Source: an uncultured Bacteroidia bacterium (GTDB lineage: Bacteria > Bacteroidota > Bacteroidia > Bacteroidales > F082). Taken from it: 49,481 nucleotides of DNA. Positions 40,874-49,481 of the stretch are shown piece after piece. Location: NCBI GenBank assembly GCA_902770835.1, contig CACXUM010000035.1, positions 1-49,481 of the forward strand. Reading direction: 5' to 3'. The notes below the pieces were generated by a model. The model saw only the letters and a list, made by a program, of their open reading frames with translations. It did not search any database and had not been told where the DNA came from. Numbering within the stretch: the first letter of the stretch is position 1; every line of letters starts with the position of its first letter. Made by a program: the position numbers and the translations under genes.

Positions 40874-43800
40874 ATGGAATCTCGACTCAAACTTGGCTTG
40901 ATGATGGTGATGATGTTCGCTTTAACCATTTCAGTTTCAGCGCAAAAGCATATAGAAGAATACAATCCAGAAGCCCTTTTCAACGAAGGCGTTTTGCTGT
41001 TCAGGAATCAGGAATATGGCGCGGCTTTGTCGACGTTTGCGCAATATCGGGCTTTGGCCAACGACCCAAAGAAGCAGCGTTGCGTGGATGCGCAGTATTA
41101 CGAGGCGGTCAGTGCGCTCTATCTCGACCATGCCGATGGCCCCGCAAAGGTGATACAATTCGTGAACGACAACCCGAGCAGCACTTGGGCGAGGCACGCC
41201 AACTTTCTGTATGCCAGCCATTTGTTCCAAGAAAAGAAGTACAAGGAGGCTTTGGCCATTTATGAAAAGACCGACGCTTCCTCCCTCAGCAACGACGAGG
41301 CGCAACAGATGCAGTTCAACATGGGCTATGCCTATTTCCAGTCGGGCGAGCTCGACACGGCCATGCCGCTTTTCCACGGCCTGATGATGAACGAGGGCAA
41401 ATATAAAGACCAAGCGAGATATTATTACGCTCATATCCAATATGTTAAACAAAGATATAATGAGGCTTTGGACAACTTCCGCCTCTTGCGCACCCATAAG
41501 GATTTTGCCAAGGTGGTGCCTTCCTACATCATGCAAATCGACTATCTCAAAGGCGATTACGAGTCGGTGATTGCTGACGGTCCCGACTACATTCGGCAGG
41601 CCGACAAGAAACGCAAGAGCGAGATGGCGCAGATTGTGGCCGATGCCTATTTCCAGCAGAAAAACTATGACAAAGCCCTTGAATATTATGACATTTACAA
41701 GAAAAACCTGAGCCGTGGCGTGTCGCGCGAGGCCTACTACCAGATGGGCGTGAGCAAGATGATGAAAGGCAACTATACGGGTGCCATCGCCGACTTGCAG
41801 AAAATTGCGGGCAGCAATGACATCTTGGGGCAATATGCCTCGTATTATTTGGCTTCGTGCTATGCCAAGACAGATGAGCCGAAGTATGCCCGAAGCGCGT
41901 TCCACACAGCCTATTCCGCCGGTTTCGACAAGGAACTCAGCGAGGAGGCACTGTTCGATTACGCTCGCCTGAGCCTCATTCCCGGTGCCGACCCCTTCAA
42001 CGAGGCCGTTGGACTGTTGGACAATTTCATCGCCGAACATCCCGATTCGGAGCGTAAGGCAGAGGTGGAGGAGATGGCCATCTATTTGTTGCTCAATGCG
42101 AAAGAAAACGAAGAAGCCCTGAGCCGCCTCGAAGCCATGAAGAAGAAAAGCGCGGAGTTACAGACCGTTTACAACGACCTGTTGTATGCCACGGGCATCG
42201 ACAATTACCAAAAGGGCTATTACGACAAGGCGCAGGTGTATTTCTCCAAAGTCCTGAACAGCCGCCAGAGCGCAACCCACAAGGCGCAGGCCTGTTTTTG
42301 GATGGGCGAGTCGGCCTACCAAATGGGCGACCATGCCACGGCAGGCAAGTATCTGACCCAGTTCAAAGCCATGAATGCCGCTACGGGTCTGCCCGAATAT
42401 TCCCTCGCCGACTACGATTTGGGCTACATTTACTACCAAAAGCCTGACTATGATGCCGCCGAAACCTGTTTCCGCCGCTTCATCCAATCCGCCAACGACA
42501 CGCAAAAGGATTTGAAATCAGATGCTTACATCCGTTTGGGCGATTGCTTCTACATGGAGCGTAACTACACCAACGCCATCAATTATTACGACCTTGCCAC
42601 CCGCATTGGTAAGCGCAATGCCGACTACGCGCTTTACCAGCAAGGGCTTTGCTATGGTGCGAAAGGCGATGTGAATCAGAAGATTAACATGCTCAACGAC
42701 TTGGTGCAGACTTATCCAAGCACGCCATATTACGAGCAGGCTTTGTTCGAGATTGGCAACACTTATCTCGTCCACGGCGACAAACGCTCGGCCATCGCCA
42801 ATTTCAACCGCCTCATCAAAGACCGTCCGCGCTCCACCTTCACGCGCCAAGCCATGATGAAGGTCGGCATGATTTATTACAACAACAACCAATACGACCA
42901 AGCCTTGACCAATTTGAAGAACCTCGTGGCCACTTATCCTAACACCGATGAATCGCGTGAGGCTTTGAGCATCATCCGTAGTATCTTCATGGAACAGAAC
43001 AAGTTGGACGAGTATTTCGGTTATGTCAATGCCAATGGCGGTCAGGTGAAGGTGACGCAACAGGATTCTTTAGCTTTCGCCAATGCGGAGATTTTCTACC
43101 TCGACGGTCGCTATCAGCAAGCCCAAACCGCGCTGCAATATTATTTCGACAACTTTAGCAACGGAGCCTATTCGCTGAAGGCGCATTATTACGCCCTCGA
43201 ATGTGCCGAGAAGGTCGGGACGGAGGAACAAGTCGTCACACACCTTAATTATATATTGTCGCAGCCCGACAACGATTACACCGACAACGCCCTGCTGAAA
43301 ATGGCCCGCATCGAGTACGTAAAGGGCGATTACCAGAAGGCCGGAGAGTATTATGAACGCCTGTCGCGTATCACGGAGGAGCCTTTGAAACGTCTCGAAG
43401 CCCTTGAAGGCAGCATGAAGAGTAACTTCTTTATGGGCAATTATGACAAGGCCATTGAGATGGGCGAAAGTCTGCGCGTTTCCCGCGACCTGACCGACGA
43501 GCAGGTGAATCAAATCAACCACATCATGGGCAAGTCGTACTTCGAGAAGGGCAACTATACCGCTGCCATCGAGCGACTCGACAAGAGTGCTCGCAACGAC
43601 AAGTCGGTGTATGGGGCCGAAAGCGCGTATTATTCCGCCGTGGCCTCCCTCAAGTTGAAGAAGTATGACGAGGCCGAAAACAAGGTCTTTGACATCGCCG
43701 ACAATTTCTCGAAATATGATTACTGGGTCGCCAAGTCGTTCATCGCGCTCGCCGATGTGTATGTGGCCAAGGAGAACTATTTCCAAGCCAAGGAAACCCT

Positions 43801-43930
43801 TCGCAGTGTCATCGACAACTACAAAGGAAACGACCTGAAACAAGAAGCCCGCGCCAAACTCGCCGAAGTGGAGCGCAAGGAACCCAAAGTGAGCAACAGC
43901 AACGGCATAGAACCCATTGAACCCGAATGA
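40874..43930 (+). CDS. Large periplasmic/outer-membrane TPR protein
   Basis: A 1,018-residue protein with a signal peptide (residues 1-24, ending SVSAQ) followed by tetratricopeptide repeats over almost the whole length; the A-x-Y-x-(R/K)-A pattern of TPR helices recurs, for example YKEALAIYEKTD, YDKALEYYDIY and YDQALTNLKNLVATYP. It should be a scaffold on the periplasmic face of the outer membrane or at the surface. The start MESRLKLG is chosen over an upstream in-frame ATG because it begins the signal peptide. The next gene encodes an outer-membrane barrel and is transcribed the same way, so the two may form a complex. Specific function unknown. Confidence 0.88.
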   Translation: MESRLKLGLMMVMMFALTISVSAQKHIEEYNPEALFNEGVLLFRNQEYGAALSTFAQYRALANDPKKQRCVDAQYYEAVSALYLDHADGPAKVIQFVNDNPSSTWARHANFLYASHLFQEKKYKEALAIYEKTDASSLSNDEAQQMQFNMGYAYFQSGELDTAMPLFHGLMMNEGKYKDQARYYYAHIQYVKQRYNEALDNFRLLRTHKDFAKVVPSYIMQIDYLKGDYESVIADGPDYIRQADKKRKSEMAQIVADAYFQQKNYDKALEYYDIYKKNLSRGVSREAYYQMGVSKMMKGNYTGAIADLQKIAGSNDILGQYASYYLASCYAKTDEPKYARSAFHTAYSAGFDKELSEEALFDYARLSLIPGADPFNEAVGLLDNFIAEHPDSERKAEVEEMAIYLLLNAKENEEALSRLEAMKKKSAELQTVYNDLLYATGIDNYQKGYYDKAQVYFSKVLNSRQSATHKAQACFWMGESAYQMGDHATAGKYLTQFKAMNAATGLPEYSLADYDLGYIYYQKPDYDAAETCFRRFIQSANDTQKDLKSDAYIRLGDCFYMERNYTNAINYYDLATRIGKRNADYALYQQGLCYGAKGDVNQKINMLNDLVQTYPSTPYYEQALFEIGNTYLVHGDKRSAIANFNRLIKDRPRSTFTRQAMMKVGMIYYNNNQYDQALTNLKNLVATYPNTDESREALSIIRSIFMEQNKLDEYFGYVNANGGQVKVTQQDSLAFANAEIFYLDGRYQQAQTALQYYFDNFSNGAYSLKAHYYALECAEKVGTEEQVVTHLNYILSQPDNDYTDNALLKMARIEYVKGDYQKAGEYYERLSRITEEPLKRLEALEGSMKSNFFMGNYDKAIEMGESLRVSRDLTDEQVNQINHIMGKSYFEKGNYTAAIERLDKSARNDKSVYGAESAYYSAVASLKLKKYDEAENKVFDIADNFSKYDYWVAKSFIALADVYVAKENYFQAKETLRSVIDNYKGNDLKQEARAKLAEVERKEPKVSNSNGIEPIEPE

Positions 43931-43939
43931 GTCCCGAAG

Positions 43940-44080
43940 GGACGAAGAGAACACAACGGGCGACGCGAGTCCCCGCCAAAATAGCATCAATCCAGCCCCG
44001 TAGGGGCGACATATCAATAAGCAGGCGACGTAAGTCCCTGCGTCACCCGAAAGGGGGAACGCGACGTAAGTCCCTGCTCT
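43940..44080. repeat. Dispersed repeats related to blocks A and B (inverted orientation)
   Basis: GCAGGCGACGTAAGTCCCTG at 44021 and GCGACGTAAGTCCCTGC at 44061 are reverse-complement relatives of the GCAGGGACT-CGTC-CCTGC units of blocks A and B. The word CAGCCCCGTAGGGGCG at about 43993 also occurs, with one change, at about 46871. No gene is seen in this gap. Confidence 0.7.
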
Positions 44081-44092
44081 AACACCAAGACA

Positions 44093-45802
44093 ATGAAGAA
44101 AATAATAGCAATCCTGACCCTCGCTCTAATGAGCCTGACCGCCTTCGCCCAACACGACGAACAAGTCACCGTGGAAGGCAAATACCGTCCCAAGGTAAAC
44201 AAAGTCAACAAGTTGCAGTTGCAGCCCGAAACGCCGCAACCCTCGTATAACTATCCTAATTCCGAAGTGAATCCCATTGAGGCCAAGCAAAAGTTTGCCC
44301 TCGATTTGGAGAAAATTGCCCCGACAGGCTTTGCAGCAAAGAAAGACCAGCTCGTCACCCCGACCAACAACTTCCTCATGGCTGGCCTCGGCACACGCCT
44401 CTCGCCGATTTTCCTTTACAAGCACAACTCCATGTTGACCAAGACTTTAGGCCTTGGCGTGGGCGTGAAGCACAACTCCTCGTGGTTGAACATCAAGGAT
44501 TATGCGCCGTCGAGTTATATGAACAATGCTTTCGATATTAGTCTGTCAACCAGTAAGTTCGAAGGTTTTCAAGTCGATGGTGGCGTGTATTACAAGAATG
44601 ACATGTACCACTACTATGGCGTTAATCTTCCTGAAACGCCTTTGACGGATGCTCAAATCGAGCAGTATTGTCCACGTCAGGCCTACAACACCGTTGGCGG
44701 TCATCTTGGCTTGGCTTCCACCACGACCAATATCGGCGAACTGAGTCACAATGCCCATTTGGATTATTTCTATCTCTTTGACCGTGAGCATAATATCGAC
44801 TTAGGTTACACCCTTGGCTATGCCGATAATTTCTGGGGCGACAAGACCCATCCGCAGAAGTTGGGCCTTGATTTGGGTTTCCATTACGACTATTGCATGG
44901 GTCAAGTCAGCAACCTCTTCGTCGTCGACCGTATCTGGTTCAAAGTCAATCCTTTCTTCGAGATGAGCGACGAGTTTTATAGCCTTCATCTCGGTGTGCG
45001 TTTGGATGGTACGACCAAATATACGGATGAGGACAAGTTTTTGGCCGTCCGCCCCGATTTGAGCGGTAGTCTGTTCGTTTTGGACAAGAAACTGGAGTTC
45101 TATGCTGGATTGAAGGGCGGTCGTGAGATGTTGCGTTTCAGTGAAATTGTCAACGAAAACCCCTTTGTTTCCCCTGACATTAACCCCTCGTTGTGTACGC
45201 AGAATGTCAAACTCGGTTTTGACGGCGGCGTGCGCACCAATATTGCCGAAATCGTCGATTTGCATTTGGGCGTGCGCTATCGCCATACTGAAAACGACCC
45301 GTTCTATGTTCAGAAAAATGAATTTATTGATAATGAAGTAATTAAAAATAAGTTTGATTTGCTTTACGATGAAACTAAATTAGTGACCATTTTGACCGAT
45401 GTCCGTGTCAAGTTGCGCAACAGCCTCACCGCCGATTTGGGCTTTGCCTACAACAACTGCAAACCGACAACCGAGGAATACGCTTGGTATCGCCCCACCA
45501 CGGAAGGCAAACTGAAACTGACATACGATTTCAACGACAAGCTGTCTTTCAATACGAGTTTCCTCTATCAAGGCGGACGCTATGCCTTGGTGCAAGGCGA
45601 TTCCGGCTCAAATTGGATGGGTTGGGGGCCTGAAAAACTAAAGGATGTCGTCGACCTCAGTCTCGGCGCGGATTACAAGGTGAACGACCAAATCACGGCC
45701 TTTGCCTTGATTGACAATGTGGCTTGCCAGAAATACCAGCTTTATTATAATTATCCCGTGACGGGCATACAATTCTTCGCTGGCGTGAAGTTGAGATTCT
45801 GA
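44093..45802 (+). CDS. Outer-membrane beta-barrel protein (TonB-receptor-like barrel without plug)
   Basis: A 569-residue protein with a signal peptide (residues 1-19, cleaved before QHDEQV). An extended linker with Pro-rich sequence (QPETPQPSYNYPNSEVNP) leads to many amphipathic strands with aromatic girdles (DISLSTSKFEGFQVDGGVYYKND, YFYLFDREHNIDLGYTLGYADNFW in shorter pieces) and ends GVKLRF, a typical barrel C-terminal Phe. No TonB box or plug domain is evident. It starts 162 bp after the TPR gene, the gap holding dispersed repeats, and no promoter box is clear. A TPR-barrel pair of this kind is seen in Bacteroidota, but the role is not known. Confidence 0.78.
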   Translation: MKKIIAILTLALMSLTAFAQHDEQVTVEGKYRPKVNKVNKLQLQPETPQPSYNYPNSEVNPIEAKQKFALDLEKIAPTGFAAKKDQLVTPTNNFLMAGLGTRLSPIFLYKHNSMLTKTLGLGVGVKHNSSWLNIKDYAPSSYMNNAFDISLSTSKFEGFQVDGGVYYKNDMYHYYGVNLPETPLTDAQIEQYCPRQAYNTVGGHLGLASTTTNIGELSHNAHLDYFYLFDREHNIDLGYTLGYADNFWGDKTHPQKLGLDLGFHYDYCMGQVSNLFVVDRIWFKVNPFFEMSDEFYSLHLGVRLDGTTKYTDEDKFLAVRPDLSGSLFVLDKKLEFYAGLKGGREMLRFSEIVNENPFVSPDINPSLCTQNVKLGFDGGVRTNIAEIVDLHLGVRYRHTENDPFYVQKNEFIDNEVIKNKFDLLYDETKLVTILTDVRVKLRNSLTADLGFAYNNCKPTTEEYAWYRPTTEGKLKLTYDFNDKLSFNTSFLYQGGRYALVQGDSGSNWMGWGPEKLKDVVDLSLGADYKVNDQITAFALIDNVACQKYQLYYNYPVTGIQFFAGVKLRF

Positions 45803-45824
45803 AAATCTATCAAGGTATTGTCTT

Positions 45825-46782
45825 ATGGCGAAGAAAGAAGAAATAGTAAAAGTTGAACAGACATTTGAGGTCGCAAATCGCGACCTCAATGAGGTATCGA
45901 TTGAACCACTAATCAGGTTGGTTCGCGGACAGCAGGTGATTCTTGATTCAGATTTGGCAATATTGTATGGAGTTGAGACCAAGCGACTTAAGGAGCAAGT
46001 CAATCGAAATGTTTCGAGATTCCCTGATGATTTTATGTTTAAATTGACCGTTGAAGAATTTGGAAGTTTGAGGTCGCAAATTGCGACCTCAAACAAACGT
46101 GGAGGGGTCAGATATATGCCATACGCTTTTACGGAAAGTGGTGTTGCAATGTTGAGCAGCGTTCTACATTCCGATGTGGCCATACAAGTTAATGTTCGGA
46201 TTATGAGAGCGTTTACTGCCGCGAGGCAAATTATGTCAGCGAGTGTGCAAATGCTTCAACGCCTTTCGTCTATCGAGTATCATCAAATTGAATCTGACAA
46301 ACACATTGCGGAAACCAATTTGCGCATTGACGAGGTGTTTCGTCGGTTGGATCAAGGTGCAAAAACCAAGCAAGGCTTGTTTTTCGAAGGGCAGATTTAC
46401 GATGCGTATGTGTTTGTGTCCGATTTGATTAAGTCGGCCCAAACGCGAATTGTTCTCGTGGATAATTACATTGATGAATCGGTATTGACGCTCCTTGATA
46501 AACGCGATGATGGGGTGAAAGCAACTTTATACCAAACGTATTACGCCCCAATTGTCACTTGATTTGTCTAAACATAATGCGCAATACGCTCCCATTGACA
46601 TTCGCGAATACACTCATTCACATGATCGTTTTCTGATCATCGACGAAACCCTGTATCACATCGGGGCATCGCTCAAAGATTTAGGAAATAAGCTGTTCGC
46701 TTTTTCCCAGATGTTGGAACTTGGGGCGGATGAATTGCTCGCTCGTATTGATGGAACGTTTGGGCAAAACAAAACGCCTTAA
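45825..46782 (+). pseudogene. ORF6N domain protein, interrupted by a 2-bp deletion
   Basis: The first part (45825-46562) encodes an ORF6N (KilA-N-like, phage-derived) DNA-binding domain: IRLVRGQQVILDSDLAILYG, then RFPDDFMFKLT and RYMPYAFTESGVAML, followed by a coiled region. Near 46527-46532 the frame shifts, consistent with the loss of TA from a TTATATACC sequence. The second frame (to 46782) continues the expected C-terminal region: LDLSKHNAQYAPIDI, HDRFLIIDETLYHIGASLKDLG. Joined, the protein would have about 319 residues. The HDRFLIID segment resembles a phospholipase D-like HxK motif with Arg for Lys. The gene also contains the same 25-27-bp palindrome twice. Confidence 0.82.
45864..46093. 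repeat. Two copies of a long palindrome inside the ORF6N gene
   Basis: Copy 1 is TTGAGGTCGC (45865-45874), AAATC, GCGACCTCAA (45880-45889). Copy 2 is TTTGAGGTCGCAA (46067-46079), A, TTGCGACCTCAAA (46081-46093), a 27-bp perfect palindrome. They are read in different codon frames, so protein conservation does not explain the match. Confidence 0.9.
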
Positions 46783-46881
46783 AATCCTCAAAAAGTCCCT
46801 CTTTTTGAATGAGGGTTTCTCATTGTTGATGAGGGCGAGATTTCGGTTGTTTCCAAAATTTGCCCATTTTCAGCCCCGTAG

Positions 46882-48960
<2,079 letters not shown>

Positions 48961-48983
48961 TTGTTGAAAATCAGATGAATATC

Positions 48984-49014
48984 AAAAAGGAGAGCCGTTT
49001 GGTTCTCCTTTTTT
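48984..49014 (+). terminator. Terminator after gyrB
   Basis: GGAGAGCC (48989-48996) pairs with GGTTCTCC (49001-49008) around GTTT; flanking A and T runs extend the stem and give a T tail. Confidence 0.9.
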
Positions 49015-49029
49015 GATGCCTAATTCTAA

Positions 49030-49089
49030 AAATCCACCCTCGCACTCCTTCCGTGGATACGGAATCCCAGAGTTCAAGAGGGTGGATTT
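49030..49089. repeat. Inverted repeat facing the FISUMP-type gene
   Basis: AAATCCACCCTC (49030-49041) and GAGGGTGGATTT (49078-49089) are perfect 12-bp inverted repeats, with an inner hairpin TTCCGT-GGAT-ACGGAA. It lies downstream of the minus-strand gene that follows and may be its terminator. Confidence 0.75.
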
Positions 49090-49120
49090 GAGGGTTATAC
49101 GTTATTCCACTTAAATGGGA

Positions 49121-49480
49121 TTATTCTATGGAACGCACAGGACGGACAGAAAGACCTGCGTAGCGAGGTTCGCCGCCAGTGCCAACAGCGCCCGAACCGA
49201 AGCTCAATCGATTCCCACAATCCGGGTGCCAAAAGAGCGAACTCGACCAATAACCGCCTCCCCAATACTGACCATAGAGGAAGGTGTGGGTGGCAGGCAG
49301 GAAAATACTGTTGCCGTTTTCCGAAGTGAAGAGTCTACCATACACATCATTTTGCGTAGTCCACGTGCTGGTGGTGTTGTTCTTTAGTTCTTCCCATTCC
49401 TCAATGGTGGGCATGCGCCAGCCCGTGCCCCAGTTGGCCGTGGCAGCGTCGTCTTCTGGTTGCAAAATGACCAGTTCGTC
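49121..49480 (-). CDS. FISUMP-type surface protein, C-terminal part
   Basis: The gene runs off the right edge; the visible part is 119 codons, open to the last full codon. Seen: EDDAATANWGTGWRMPTIEEWEEL, broken here as DDAATANWG, GWRMPT and EEWEEL, then NGNSIFLPA, GGGYWSSSL and GLSVRPVR. This is the end of the Fibrobacter succinogenes major paralogous domain (related to DUF1566/FGE-like folds), found repeatedly in surface lipoproteins and fimbrillin-like proteins of Bacteroidota and Fibrobacter. The N-terminal part, where a signal or lipobox would lie, is not in the window. The role is unknown; such proteins often form large paralogous surface families. Confidence 0.85.
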   Translation of the reverse strand, partial: DELVILQPEDDAATANWGTGWRMPTIEEWEELKNNTTSTWTTQNDVYGRLFTSENGNSIFLPATHTFLYGQYWGGGYWSSSLFWHPDCGNRLSFGSGAVGTGGEPRYAGLSVRPVRSIE

Positions 49481-49481
49481 A

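Overview
The window is a contiguous piece of chromosome from a member of the Bacteroidota, most likely order Bacteroidales. The evidence is direct: nearly every operon starts with a TAnnTTTG box (the Bacteroidetes -7 element), two complete secreted proteins end in type IX secretion (T9SS) type A sorting domains, many lipoproteins carry a Cys signal, and the gene families are typical of the group (short-chain threonine dehydrogenase, DUF4465 surface protein, imelysin, ORF6N protein, DUF1703-type nuclease-ATPases). The window has no rRNA, phage, conjugation or CRISPR genes. A gut or rumen anaerobe is a reasonable inference but is not proven.

Layout. 0-4.5 kb: threonine degradation (kbl end, tdh), an orphan antitoxin-like gene, then maf, surE, a small membrane protein and lpxB. 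4.5-10.6 kb: a T9SS surface protein with an IgGFc-binding-like region, a lipoprotein, an outer-membrane barrel and comEC. 10.7-12.5 kb: tRNA-Asp and prfC. 12.5-17.1 kb: an accessory stretch with a G9-tract leader and terminator, a small exported protein, a repeat-rich lipoprotein, and a nuclease-ATPase gene bracketed by direct repeats. 17.3-22 kb: mscL, a queuosine precursor cluster (queF, queC, queD, queE) whose intergenic gaps hold dispersed palindromic elements, and a second nuclease-ATPase. 22-26.8 kb: an RsmI-like gene and dnaA on the minus strand, a YigZ/EamA pair and prmC. 26.9-31 kb: a lipoprotein, RNase P RNA, a DUF4143 ATPase bounded by a duplicated copy of the rnpB terminator, and two transporters.

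31.2-34.9 kb is the most striking locus. Two cobalamin riboswitches lie back to back. One leads into an acetyl-CoA hydrolase/4-hydroxybutyrate CoA-transferase family gene on the minus strand. The other leads into a T9SS-exported DUF4465 protein with three near-identical Ig-like repeats, a good candidate for a surface B12-capture protein. 35-40.6 kb: a minus-strand group of CcsBA cytochrome c assembly protein, diheme oxidoreductase lipoprotein, imelysin lipoprotein and a frameshifted porin, readable as one iron/redox module. 40.9-49.5 kb: a large TPR protein with an outer-membrane barrel partner, a frameshifted ORF6N gene, gyrB, and the end of a FISUMP-type surface protein running off the right edge.

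The unusual non-coding content is substantial. Several families of dispersed intergenic palindromes occur, at least two of the three ATPase genes lie between direct copies of non-coding sequence, and the ORF6N gene contains the same long palindrome twice.
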